Shown: positions 1 to 8,450 of the stretch, one piece after another
Layout of the letters: each line of letters starts with the position of its first letter
Numbering within the stretch: the first letter of the stretch is position 1
NCBI GenBank assembly: GCA_964464595.1
Contig: CAYXGW010000004.1
Coordinates: 62,001-126,000 of the forward strand
DNA from: JADFJB01 sp964464595
Lineage (GTDB): Bacteria; Zhuqueibacterota; JdFR-76; DREG01
Length of the DNA stretch: 64,000 nt
Direction: 5' to 3'
Made by a program: the position numbers and the translations under genes
Notes under the pieces: generated by a model
Seen by the model: the letters and a program-made list of their open reading frames with translations, nothing else
What the model was told of the DNA's origin: nothing
Database searches by the model: none

Positions 1-285
1 CAAAGAACCTTGTCGTTGGCCGTCAAGTTTACTGCCGTCATATGGCTGAGTATTGATGCTGACTTGTTGTTCACCGCCAAAGTGTGTAAATGTAACACCA
101 TCCGCACCGTCGACAATGCTGCAGCGAGGGAGTATTCTTAGAGAGAAATCACCGACTGCCGATTTGTAGATCCCATTTTCGACAGTTCCTGATAGTTGGC
201 TTGGTGATAAGACTGAACGAAATGCGCATGCTGAAAGTAAGGTTGGTAGTAAAAGCACCCAGAAGGAATAGTTGAATTTATTCAT
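1..285 (-). CDS. Partial lipoprotein, C-terminus outside window
   Basis: Ninety-five codons are open from an ATG at 285 to the left edge, so the protein continues beyond the window. The N-terminus is a short hydrophobic signal followed by LLSAC, a lipobox with the lipidated Cys at residue 20, which points to an envelope lipoprotein. The mature part begins with a phrase suggesting a beta-sandwich or sorting-type exported protein (GTVENGIYKSAVGDFSLRI) but I recognise no family. About 250 bases separate it from the next minus-strand gene, so it probably has its own promoter. Lipoprotein call is supported by the visible lipobox; function is unknown. Confidence 0.6.
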   Translation of the reverse strand, partial: MNKFNYSFWVLLLPTLLSACAFRSVLSPSQLSGTVENGIYKSAVGDFSLRILPRCSIVDGADGVTFTHFGGEQQVSINTQPYDGSKLDGQRQGSL

Positions 286-531
286 ATTGTTTGATCCCAG
301 TTAATAATCATTCACCCAACACTAGCACATCGTAGCATTATAAACACGTGTATTCTTCGAGCATCTTTTCGAAGACCTTCTAATTAACGTGCCTGTGATA
401 TAAGTGAGCAACAACAAAGATCCTGTGCGGCAATTCTTTGGTTTTGATAAACAAACAATTCCAGCAAGTTGTCAATCCAATGGAGGGCCACCCAGGAAAT
501 GATTATTGCACAGAAGCAGAATTTTGCCATG

Positions 532-873
532 CTACTTTTCCTTCACTGATAGGATGCGAATTGCATTAATGATTATTGGCCGTCCAAATGATCTGGCTTT
601 GAATGAAGTATCATATTCACCGCTGAAAATAACTTCTAAGCTATCAATTTTTAGGGAGTCTGCTAGGAAATCCGGAACATAAAAAACACTTTGATTATCC
701 TTGGGAACAATGGCATATCTTCCCGTTTTTTCAGGGAGTTCAACTATGAGTGCAACGACAGCTTTCAATTCGTTCGTGTTATTTGAATTGTCAACTTTTC
801 TTTCGCACTGCATTCTGCTACAAGATACCAGAATCATAAAGGCTTGAAGAAAGATGTATATGTATCCCATCAT
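532..873 (-). CDS. Small lipoprotein, unknown function
   Basis: 113 residues. The N-terminal hydrophobic stretch ends in ILVSC (Cys18), which can serve as a lipobox, so a small envelope lipoprotein is likely. The rest is a compact, mostly beta-predicted domain (residues 35-113) with no motif I recognise. Its ATG overlaps the stop of the upstream metalloprotease gene by four bases (ATGA), so the two are almost certainly translationally coupled. That coupling raises the possibility of a chaperone or inhibitor for the protease, but this is inference from position alone. Confidence 0.6.
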   Translation of the reverse strand: MMGYIYIFLQAFMILVSCSRMQCERKVDNSNNTNELKAVVALIVELPEKTGRYAIVPKDNQSVFYVPDFLADSLKIDSLEVIFSGEYDTSFKARSFGRPIIINAIRILSVKEK

Positions 874-2102
874 GCGCTTTGTTTAATAAATGTCCTACGG
901 AATTCGAAAATGTACCTACGAATTCTGAGTATTTGCCCAGGCGTAAATTCAACTAAACATGCATCTGGTCGGTACCCCATGTAATTGTGGATTGGGTCCC
1001 CTCCCGGAAGATCTGAACACGTATCAGTAGATGTACAGTCCTTAAAGTTGCACAATCTCATTGCGGGAGTATCATCGACCTGATCACCAGCAACGATTCT
1101 GAAATTCGGAAATGGCTGAGTATTATATGCCTTATCTGTACAACCATACCAGTACGTTGAGTCGGCACATGCGTTTGGATCTATCGGTAGTTTGACCTCA
1201 CTTCCATTTACCACCTGATATTTAGCTGCCATATGAAATGTATGATATAATCCAAGGTAATGTCCCACCTCATGCACTAATGTATTTCCTTCCGAATACA
1301 TCGTGAACGAGCCTCCCGTTGTAGCTTGATAATATATGATGACGACGTCTTCGTTTGTTCCTTTCGTATCCCACCATGGGAACGAGGCCTCACCTAGAAA
1401 GCGATTTCCTCCCCGAATCGTATAGACGTTCAATACACTATCTGGGTTTATATTCAGCATGTCAGTCATTGCAACGGCTGCACTCGTATCATTACGGCCA
1501 AAGTAACCGGCATCAAACCATTCATTATTGAAGGTGGTATCAACACTCTCCAATTTGAAGATAATGTTTGCAACTTTAAATGCATTATTTAATGTATCGA
1601 TCTGGGAAAAAAGCAAGGAGTGCATGTTGGGCAGCAGGCCCTCGCCTGTATCATCAGCAATTACATGAAAAGCTACGGGAATCTCGTAAGACTGCTGCCT
1701 TAATAAATCAGGAGCTAAACGTCTAAACCGAGGGGCTCGTGGTGTATTAGCTGGTGCCGAATCGAACGCTCTACAGGATCGTCTTCGAATATCCTTGTCG
1801 GATGTTGTCACAACTGTCTGTACCAATTCTGGCGCGGGTTCCCACATTCTTAGTAACTTGCTTTGATATTCTGTAAGTTTAGCTCGCTCTTCAAAAGATA
1901 AATGAAGTCGATCAAGCAACTCTAATTTTTCGTAAAATAAACTCAATAACTCAATTGAATCGAGACTTGTGCTCGTTAGTATCTGTGCTTCCAGTTCAAC
2001 AATTTCTTCAATTGTGGGTCGTATCTCACAGGACTGCTCAGAGAAGAAAATTGTCGTACAAAACATCGCCAGTAGCACAGAATTTAGCTTTCTTTTGTTC
2101 AT
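870..2102 (-). CDS. M43-family zinc metalloprotease (cytophagalysin/pappalysin type), exported
   Basis: 410 residues. The core signature is HEVGHYLGLYHTF with zinc ligands His277, His281, His287 and catalytic Glu278, the extended HExxHxxGxxH motif of metzincins; the GLYHTF continuation and a downstream YMGY Met-turn are characteristic of MEROPS family M43. Several Cys pairs lie between the active site and the Met-turn, as in M43B enzymes. The N-terminus has a hydrophobic signal ending near Cys25 (SEQSC), so secretion is clear, though whether it is lipidated is uncertain. Residues 30-130 form a helical, charged propeptide-like region. A GGAG ribosome site precedes the ATG. It overlaps the small lipoprotein gene downstream by four bases. 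Substrate unknown; M43 enzymes in this clade are usually secreted proteases. Confidence 0.88.
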   Translation of the reverse strand: MNKRKLNSVLLAMFCTTIFFSEQSCEIRPTIEEIVELEAQILTSTSLDSIELLSLFYEKLELLDRLHLSFEERAKLTEYQSKLLRMWEPAPELVQTVVTTSDKDIRRRSCRAFDSAPANTPRAPRFRRLAPDLLRQQSYEIPVAFHVIADDTGEGLLPNMHSLLFSQIDTLNNAFKVANIIFKLESVDTTFNNEWFDAGYFGRNDTSAAVAMTDMLNINPDSVLNVYTIRGGNRFLGEASFPWWDTKGTNEDVVIIYYQATTGGSFTMYSEGNTLVHEVGHYLGLYHTFHMAAKYQVVNGSEVKLPIDPNACADSTYWYGCTDKAYNTQPFPNFRIVAGDQVDDTPAMRLCNFKDCTSTDTCSDLPGGDPIHNYMGYRPDACLVEFTPGQILRIRRYIFEFRRTFIKQSA

Positions 2103-2119
2103 TTATTTCTCCATCGTTT

Positions 2120-3379
2120 CTATTTTATAATTGGCAGATTTAGTCCGAACAAAGTAAATGTCATAAAAAATGAAAGTTTGCCTTCAAAAGTTATAAGCTG
2201 ATCAATATCCTCAATATTAGACGGTAGTGCCTCCCCGACTACAGCAGGTTCTTTCAATCCCTTGGGATATTGAGCTTGACCAACACCAACACCAATTCTA
2301 AACTTATCTGCGTAACTCACCATCATTGTAAGAAAAAGGTTCTCGAGTTGACTTCCATCCGAAGAAGGTGAATACCCTAAACCGACCCCAAAACCACCTC
2401 GTTTCAGGATTCCGAATCTTGCTACATTATAGAGCAGGGAGAGTCCTGGCCGAAAACGCCAACCATCATCATCATTTTGAACTACAATACCATCCTTGAT
2501 GGCAAACCTGTTTACATTGGATGTCCAGATCATGTTGACGACAGGAACCGCTTCAAGCTCTGGCCTATTATAATATGGCTGCACATTAATTGTGACAACT
2601 TTTTTTCCAGTTTGTCGTTGCTTTGCGTTTTTGGTCCGCGCTTCGATATTGAGCGATATATTCACTTCCTTGTCTTTTATTTGTTTAGAATGTTGAAATA
2701 TCGGTGAAGAATTTTGATCTAAATAAATTTTTCGTAAGGTTTTAACTGCCTCTAGCATCTGCACCTCATAAGATTTATATATTTCTGACTCGAAGGGCTT
2801 TGATGAATTTGAAGCTTCGATCTTGGCCTCTTTGTGCAGTCTTTCTAATTTCTTCGTGATTGTTGCATGCTGAGGCAATTCCTGAATTTTAGCTTGCAAC
2901 CACCTATAGCCAGTTTTCGTCACATCTATTCGGTTTCCTGGCAAAAGCATTTCAGGGGCATCAGAGATTATTACGTGCTCTTGAGCTACCTTAACTTTGC
3001 TAGCAAGTTTTTTCAATTCTTCTAGATATTCGTCAACTTTCGACTTACGAACTCTAACTGCTCCTGAAGGCGGGGGTGATGTTTTTATAAGTTGATTTAG
3101 GAGTGCAATTAAAACGCCTGTGTCAAGCACACTAATGTCCGGAGCGAAGGTCTCCTCTGTAAAACTGTACTTATAGAGTCCTTGATGAGCATTAACGATT
3201 TCAATGCTAATTGTCGTCCCCGATTCAACTTTAATTGGTTTTTTGAGCGATTGAATTATTTTTGTTTCACCTTTTCTACCGTGGTAGATTTTGATGTCCT
3301 GACCTTGTATGGTATGCCAACCTAACAGAAGAAAAAAAACAGCGAGACAGTGGAATTTTATTATTACTTTGAAATTCAT
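2120..3379 (-). CDS. Exported protein of unknown function
   Basis: 419 residues with a typical signal peptide (hydrophobic to about residue 25, GWHTIQGQ at the probable cleavage site). Residues 110-220 are helical and Lys/Glu-rich; residues 250-419 look beta-rich and include alternating hydrophobic strands (GFGVGLGYSP, IGVGVGQAQYP) that could form an outer-membrane barrel segment. I do not recognise a family. AGGAG precedes the start. It lies 17 bases upstream of the M43 protease gene in the same direction, so the three genes probably form one transcription unit. Confidence 0.65.
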   Translation of the reverse strand: MNFKVIIKFHCLAVFFLLLGWHTIQGQDIKIYHGRKGETKIIQSLKKPIKVESGTTISIEIVNAHQGLYKYSFTEETFAPDISVLDTGVLIALLNQLIKTSPPPSGAVRVRKSKVDEYLEELKKLASKVKVAQEHVIISDAPEMLLPGNRIDVTKTGYRWLQAKIQELPQHATITKKLERLHKEAKIEASNSSKPFESEIYKSYEVQMLEAVKTLRKIYLDQNSSPIFQHSKQIKDKEVNISLNIEARTKNAKQRQTGKKVVTINVQPYYNRPELEAVPVVNMIWTSNVNRFAIKDGIVVQNDDDGWRFRPGLSLLYNVARFGILKRGGFGVGLGYSPSSDGSQLENLFLTMMVSYADKFRIGVGVGQAQYPKGLKEPAVVGEALPSNIEDIDQLITFEGKLSFFMTFTLFGLNLPIIK

Positions 3380-4003
3380 AAGCCTCTCCTATCAAATTTG
3401 TTAAATTTGTATTCTCAATAAGCAGCTAAGGAATTAAGTTTTGACAAGAACTCACCAAAGTATAGTCCTGAATCTCGTTGCAGTTGTCAAAGTTGTATAA
3501 GTCTCTTCCACCTATTGGATAAATGCTCTCGACACCGTAAAGTCCTGTTTTAGGGATATCCTCTAGGATTCGAACTTAGATCTGACCTTTCTTCAGCCTA
3601 GAATAGGAATGAGCAAGTCGCTCATACTAATTATAGGTGACAGATAAAGCCTTTCATCCAAAACAGCAATTATAATATTATTTCATAAAAACACCTACTT
3701 ACATGCATTTTTACGTTTTCTTCTTCTGGAATTGGCGACTTATCTAAACCGGTTAGCCAAATTACAGCTTATATGGTCTCCGAGGCGGCAATAACCACTA
3801 CCAACTGACTTTCGAGTTTCTGAAAATTATATACTGCAGAACTTCCATAAAAACCCCAGAGTTATTCAAAATTTGTGATTAATTGAAAGATACTTGTTTA
3901 ATTCTCAGATGTCAAGTAAAAAATTGTCGCTTAACGTATCAGTACATTCATAATAAACCCGCCATAATATCCTATGGGTATGTTTTGTTCCCGGATTATC
4001 CCC
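3380..4003. other. 624-base intergenic stretch
   Basis: No credible coding frame. It holds one copy of a ~38-base intergenic repeat (3827-3864) and a T-arm-like string near 3570 that does not fold into a full tRNA. I see no other structure. Confidence 0.6.
3827..3864 (+). repeat. Dispersed intergenic repeat, copy 1
   Basis: About 38 bases beginning TTATATACTGC and containing AACTTCCATAAAAA then CCCAG recur at 6174-6211 with a few substitutions and one indel. Both copies sit in intergenic DNA in the same orientation. Confidence 0.65.
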
Positions 4004-5431
4004 CTAAAAAGCTTTGAGGACTTCCCTGGTGAGATCCCAGCGATTGAATCCCTGGCGTCCAAAGTCCAATCCTCGCCTGACAATGACCAGCTCATGGGAA
4101 GGCACCACGATCACATACTGGCCCCGGTTTCCGGCTGTCGAGTACGCATCTGCCGGCACGTCCGTGCGATCGTCGGGGACGAGCCACCATTGACCGCCGT
4201 AAAAATTCCCGCGCTCTTTGGTCGATGGAGCAGGTGTTCGCACAAAATCGATCCATTTATCGGATAACAGGCGCTCGCCATTCCATATGCCGCCATTAAG
4301 ATAGAGCAGGCCAAACCGCGCCAGATCCCTTGCGTTTGTATATACTTGGCTGCTCATGATGAAATCACCAAATCGGTCCACTCCTGGTACAGTATTGCGC
4401 ATGCCGATCCTGTCCAGGAGGGCGGATCTGGGAAATTCCAGGTACTTCTGATCGTCACCAATGGCGCGTTTCATGGCATAGAGCGCGAGCAGAGTATCAT
4501 AATTCTCGTAATCCCAGTTCGTACCCGGTTCCCGAATAAGAGCGCGGTTACGTGCTCCCCGAATGGAGCTTGCCCCGGCCCAATAAGCCAGTCCCGATCC
4601 GGTTGCGTATTCAAGCCTGTTGTTATCGACTGGGTACAACCCGCTCGACATATTCAAAACGTGCCGAAGTGTAATCTTTGCTCGCGGATCCACCCCTGGT
4701 AATCGCGTGCGTGGGAGCCAGTCAAAGCCGAGTGGTTCGTCCAGTGACAGCTTTCCCCGGTCTACGAGTATTCCGAACAGGGTAACGGCTATACTCTTTG
4801 CCGTTGACCAGGTCCGGGTTTTGGTGAGATAATCTACGCCGGGAGCATATTGTTCCAGAACAATCTTGCCCTTATACACCACAATCAGGCTGAGTGTGAC
4901 TTGCTGCGTGGTTCCATAGGTTTCTCTATCGAATGACCACCTGGCGGCTGCGGCCAGGGCATCCTTATTTATTTCCGTCGGCAACGGCGATTTCGGAATC
5001 AAGTCTCCGTCGGGCCATGGAATAGCGGCGGCATCGCCGGAAAGTGGCGGCGTCTCCAGAATCGGTAAGTCGGCAATATGTTCGAAAGTCTGATCGGGCG
5101 GCATGATGATGCAACCCAAGCCCTCGCGATATGCGGCTCGCATGGTTGGGATATCATCAGCGAGACCGACGGCAACCGCCCGCTTTTCCTCATCTACGAC
5201 GTAGTCATCGCCTTTTACCGTACCGGGTCTGCCCCAGACGTAGGCCAGTTCCTGCTCAAAAATTTGATCGATTGTTCGGTTCGAGGTAAAAACGCCATTA
5301 CACATCATAAACGCCTGAACACCGCGCCAGATAATGGCTTTGTCATACTGCCAGTAGTCGAAGGTTTCTTTCTGCTGCGCCCAGGTATTTAACGGAACAA
5401 GTAGCAGCAGAACAAATGATAGTCGTTTCAT
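4004..5431 (-). CDS. Serine hydrolase, beta-lactamase class C / S12 family
   Basis: 475 residues with a clean signal peptide (MKRLSFVLLLLVPLNTWAQ), so periplasmic. The penicillin-binding-protein/beta-lactamase fold is shown by SxxK as Ser209-Thr-Ala-Lys212 inside RTWSTAKS, the YxN motif as Tyr308-Glu-Asn310, and a C-terminal TAGNRGQY segment in the position of the KTG-like motif. Residues 30-150 form an extra N-terminal region with two Cys (CNG and GLGC) seen in some esterase-like members. The family includes beta-lactamases, D-aminopeptidases and esterases, so the substrate cannot be assigned. GC content is visibly higher than in flanking genes and the antisense frames are unusually open, both consistent with acquisition from a higher-GC donor. 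GGAG precedes the ATG. Confidence 0.85.
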   Translation of the reverse strand: MKRLSFVLLLLVPLNTWAQQKETFDYWQYDKAIIWRGVQAFMMCNGVFTSNRTIDQIFEQELAYVWGRPGTVKGDDYVVDEEKRAVAVGLADDIPTMRAAYREGLGCIIMPPDQTFEHIADLPILETPPLSGDAAAIPWPDGDLIPKSPLPTEINKDALAAAARWSFDRETYGTTQQVTLSLIVVYKGKIVLEQYAPGVDYLTKTRTWSTAKSIAVTLFGILVDRGKLSLDEPLGFDWLPRTRLPGVDPRAKITLRHVLNMSSGLYPVDNNRLEYATGSGLAYWAGASSIRGARNRALIREPGTNWDYENYDTLLALYAMKRAIGDDQKYLEFPRSALLDRIGMRNTVPGVDRFGDFIMSSQVYTNARDLARFGLLYLNGGIWNGERLLSDKWIDFVRTPAPSTKERGNFYGGQWWLVPDDRTDVPADAYSTAGNRGQYVIVVPSHELVIVRRGLDFGRQGFNRWDLTREVLKAF

Positions 5432-5609
5432 TGCTATCTCCCAAGTTTAATTCTGCTTTTAAAATATCTAAAAAATGTAGCTAACTATGGACTTAAATTC
5501 AATAGTTCATTTTTTTATGAGAGGAATGAGAATTTTAACAGGAATGAGTTATTCAAGAAGAAACAAAGGTCAATCTTGGTTTTTATAGCGTTAGCCAGCA
5601 GGCAGATAG

Positions 5610-6041
5610 TTATCGGTACGATAATTTCACCCAAATTCTTTTTGTTTCTTTTTCGATTACATATTGCCATTTATGTCCCCATTTTTCCCCTTTGACAATG
5701 TATAATTCCTTATTCTCGGGCAATTCGTTGGGATTAAGCATTCCGAAACCTTTGAACTCTGAATCGGACCTAAATTGAATTAATTCAAAATTATGTTGAT
5801 TAATGTATTGATTGACATTGATTTCTAATTGATAAATCGATATTCGAAACTCTTTTCGTTCATCATAATAACAATTAATATATTTGACCTTGGGAATATC
5901 AATTCCTGAATGTAATTCGTAAGTATCAATTACGAATTGACTACAATCTTTCGAGTTAATAATTGTTAACACTACAAGACTGATTATCAGCGCTACAGAA
6001 GCCAATATAGAAATGGAAATAATTGCTTTTTTTCTATTCAT
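5610..6041 (-). CDS. Single-pass membrane protein, unknown
   Basis: 143 residues. MNRKKA is followed by a strong hydrophobic helix (residues 8-28), then a soluble domain rich in Tyr and charged residues. No recognised motif. AT-rich, and the start has only a weak ribosome site. It stands alone between the hydrolase and the amidase pair. Real gene likely from codon pattern and length; function unknown. Confidence 0.5.
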   Translation of the reverse strand: MNRKKAIISISILASVALIISLVVLTIINSKDCSQFVIDTYELHSGIDIPKVKYINCYYDERKEFRISIYQLEINVNQYINQHNFELIQFRSDSEFKGFGMLNPNELPENKELYIVKGEKWGHKWQYVIEKETKRIWVKLSYR

Positions 6042-6350
6042 TAATATTAGACCAAGGACTTATTCAAAAAAATCTCTTACTACTAATATAATAAATATTT
6101 GATGTATGATTAAGGTATTATACAAATAAATTTCGAAAATTGTAAGAACAGTTTTGGCTTTTAAGTTCTGAATTTATATACCGCAAAACTTCCATAAAAA
6201 GCCCAGGGGTTGTTTAACAATACGTTCTCTCCCATGCATTCTGATTAAATATTTAATAGTCCGACTAGAGGCCTACTTTTTTACAGTTCAAATTTACAAG
6301 AGACTGCTTGTAATACTGGATCGTTTTAAACGATCGATAAAAAATTTGCT
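6042..6350. other. 309-base intergenic stretch with repeat and hairpin
   Basis: Contains the second copy of the 38-base repeat (6174-6211) and a perfect dyad GATCGTTT-T-AAACGATC at 6319-6335 just past the 3' end of the coiled-coil gene on the minus strand. The dyad could be its terminator, although no T run follows it on the minus strand. Confidence 0.45.
6174..6211 (+). repeat. Dispersed intergenic repeat, copy 2
   Basis: Matches 3827-3864; shares TTATATAC, GC, AACTTCCATAAAAA, CCCAG and GTT in order with three or four substitutions and a one- to two-base indel. Confidence 0.65.
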
Positions 6351-7085
6351 TTATTTTGCCACTGTACCAATCACGAATCCTGCTGCAGCACTGCCTATAA
6401 AAACAGGGATTGAGGGCACTCCCAGTTTAATTTGAGGGTTCTCGAGAAGATGAACATATTTTTCGTTTATTACTTCATATTTAGCATAAGCATCGTCGTA
6501 ACCGGTTTTATATGCGGCCTTGTTTTCCCGCTCAAGCGTGAGAACACTGTCTTGCAAGACGTCAACCATTTGATGTAAAGTATCAGCTCGTCTGAGATTG
6601 TCAACCTGGACTCGATAGCTGACAGCATCGATGTGATCTTGTATGAATGCCGTCGTAAACTGCGTTGGAATGACAAAGTATTCGATTTCTACTTGAAACT
6701 CTTCGTCCATGATATCCATAAACCCCCACTTTGATCTGCTCATTTGAGGCCATTGCTTCTTCATTTCATTCATAATATCTTCCGGTTGAAATAGGCTAAA
6801 AGCATCCTGAACGGCAGTTTTTCGATCATCCTCCAACTTATTGTTTACTACTCTCAAACTGTCGATTTCCCCCCTCAAGTCTGTTTCACTATCTTCCAGA
6901 GCAGCAATGACCTTATCTCGTGACTTAACTTGAGTTAAAAGTGAATCGCGTAAGGCACGGGTATCCTCAAGTTCCAGTTTAGCTCGTTCAATTTCTTCCC
7001 GGTTCGAGAATTTGCCAACCAAAAAAGATGAAACGCCGGCTAGAAGAGCAATGATAACCAGCAAAGTTATGACAGTCTTAATCAT
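6351..7085 (-). CDS. Coiled-coil membrane protein coupled to amidase
   Basis: 244 residues. A membrane helix at residues 3-25 is followed by a heptad-rich coiled coil (about 30-95, ELEDTRALRDSLL and similar), a middle domain with Trp/Met (about 100-150), a second coiled coil (170-215) and a C-terminal glycine-rich hydrophobic helix (IPVFIGSAAAGFVIGTVAK). GGAGG precedes the ATG. It overlaps the amidase gene by eight bases and is translated after it, so the two products are likely made together. The layout (peptidoglycan amidase plus membrane-tethered coiled coil) recalls phage or tailocin lysis modules, where a spanin-like protein accompanies an endolysin, but no other phage genes are nearby. 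Function is not established. Confidence 0.65.
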   Translation of the reverse strand: MIKTVITLLVIIALLAGVSSFLVGKFSNREEIERAKLELEDTRALRDSLLTQVKSRDKVIAALEDSETDLRGEIDSLRVVNNKLEDDRKTAVQDAFSLFQPEDIMNEMKKQWPQMSRSKWGFMDIMDEEFQVEIEYFVIPTQFTTAFIQDHIDAVSYRVQVDNLRRADTLHQMVDVLQDSVLTLERENKAAYKTGYDDAYAKYEVINEKYVHLLENPQIKLGVPSIPVFIGSAAAGFVIGTVAK

Positions 7086-8001
7086 TGTAAACCTCCAACA
7101 TATTATCAGTTACGCTTTTTAATCCAAGCGCACCGCCGATTCGCCTCACAAGGTCAGAATCTCCCTGAACCATTTTGTAGTAAACTGTATGTCCATTTTC
7201 TTGAGCATCATAAAGTTTTATAAAAGTATCGCGGTCTCCACGCTGCAATTCGTATAAAACACCTTTCACAACAGCAGCAGCAGCCCGGTTCATCTTGCTG
7301 AATTGTGCAACATTCTGATCAAACAACTCTTCGACTTCATCAAATGTAGCAACCTTTTTTAAGCTACATTCATTAATAACTTTTTCCCAGAACTCAACGT
7401 CCGGAGCCGGATCACTCTTGTCCAATCTGACATTTACGTGCCCGATCACGCCTTGGAAGCTCCCCAGCTTCTTACCATGAAAACCAAGATAGTCGGATGG
7501 TACATTTCTATCGATATTAAATCTTTGGCACAGGTCAGTGATGAGTTCAATAATCGATTCTACTTGCTTAGGTTCATAGCGGTCGAAATATCTGTAACCA
7601 CGGTAATCTTGCCCGTAATCAAACGCCTCTTCTTTTTTCTTGAGCGAGCGGTCGGAAACACGATCAAAACAATAGAGTTTACCATCTTGTTCGATGAGAC
7701 CTCCCTCACTGGCAATTTCAATGCCGATAAAACGCTTCTCAAACGCTGCTTTTTCTTCGACATTCCATTTTAAACCAAATTGCCAAGCCCAAAACTTCGG
7801 GTCAAATGCCTCATAAATCGTCCCATCCCTTTCTATCACGTATGCAGTTCCAACTGTCTCTGGCGTCTGCCGCCACCAATTGATGGATGATTTTGCACTG
7901 CCACCGACTGTGTGATGCAAACATATGCCAGTTTTGGGTGCAGTCGTTTGAAAGTATTGATCATCTGGCAGTTTGAGAGATCGATTGATTAAAAGTGCCA
8001 T
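7078..8001 (-). CDS. N-acetylmuramoyl-L-alanine amidase, Amidase_2 type
   Basis: 307 residues. Amidase_2/PGRP fold from residue 24 to about 210: GICLHHTVGG carries the first zinc His (29/30), FIGIEI the conserved Glu95 strand, and GVIGHVNVR plus KSDPAPD the second His188 and the Asp197 ligand. The enzyme cleaves the amide between muramic acid and L-Ala of peptidoglycan. No signal peptide is visible, which is usual for phage endolysins and for amidases exported by other routes. Residues 212-307 form a helical C-terminal region that may target or oligomerise. Start supported by GAGGA. It leads a two-gene unit with the coiled-coil membrane protein. Confidence 0.85.
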   Translation of the reverse strand: MALLINRSLKLPDDQYFQTTAPKTGICLHHTVGGSAKSSINWWRQTPETVGTAYVIERDGTIYEAFDPKFWAWQFGLKWNVEEKAAFEKRFIGIEIASEGGLIEQDGKLYCFDRVSDRSLKKKEEAFDYGQDYRGYRYFDRYEPKQVESIIELITDLCQRFNIDRNVPSDYLGFHGKKLGSFQGVIGHVNVRLDKSDPAPDVEFWEKVINECSLKKVATFDEVEELFDQNVAQFSKMNRAAAAVVKGVLYELQRGDRDTFIKLYDAQENGHTVYYKMVQGDSDLVRRIGGALGLKSVTDNMLEVYND

Positions 8002-8450
8002 TTTGGGTTCCTCAGTTTAATTAAATTATAAAATTAGTAAGTAAAGTTTTATGTTAAGTAAAATTTGCGCGACTCCGAGTACCTTGTAGTTTAATCGGTT
8101 CGAATGTATAACCATAGTTTATTCTATCCATATTATTTTATGTTTCTTCTTCTCCTACACATGTTTGCCGGATGAATTCAAATAAATCACTCCGGTAGCC
8201 CATTTCGTAAGACTTCCTCGCAGATAATTTGCGTAAATTAAACAGAATAGTCATCAATTATTTGAGTTATAGTTGGCATAGCTTTTACCTCCTTTTGTTT
8301 AAATTGAACATCATATAATTTGCTCTAAGAATATTGCGTAAATAAAAAACAGACCACCTCCTTTCATATCACGGACAATGAGTTAGTTTGCAGCTACTAA
8401 TATATTATCAAAAATCCTCTAAATATTGAAGAAATTTAAATTGTAACTAT
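8002..8450. other. 449-base intergenic stretch with short frames
   Basis: No ordinary gene. On the minus strand it has two strong AGGAGGT ribosome sites (8287-8293, and another near 8356-8362), each followed by a similar segment containing TTTACGCAA. A short, possibly frameshifted reading frame lies at 8138-8279. Confidence 0.5.
8138..8279 (-). pseudogene. Very small reading frame with strong ribosome site, possibly frameshifted
   Basis: AGGAGGT lies seven bases upstream of an ATG at 8279. The frame runs only 13 codons (MPTITQIIDDYSV) to TAA at 8238. A second frame, open from an ATG at 8254 to TAA at 8138, encodes LRKLSARKSYEMGYRSDLF and onward to VGEEET, which reads like authentic protein. 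Removing one T from the TTT at the junction would join them into about 46 residues. Either a tiny gene with a one-base change or an overlapping leader-peptide pair; no family recognised. Confidence 0.3.

Noticed and set aside
3560..3645. tRNA-like string with a GTTCGAATC T-loop on the minus strand
   Set aside because: A T-arm and a D-arm-like stem can be drawn, but the acceptor ends do not pair and no proper 5+7 anticodon arm forms, so it is chance or a very old relic.
4074..5392. Several open frames antisense to the serine hydrolase
   Set aside because: Typical of GC-rich genes; none has a ribosome site or recognisable motif.
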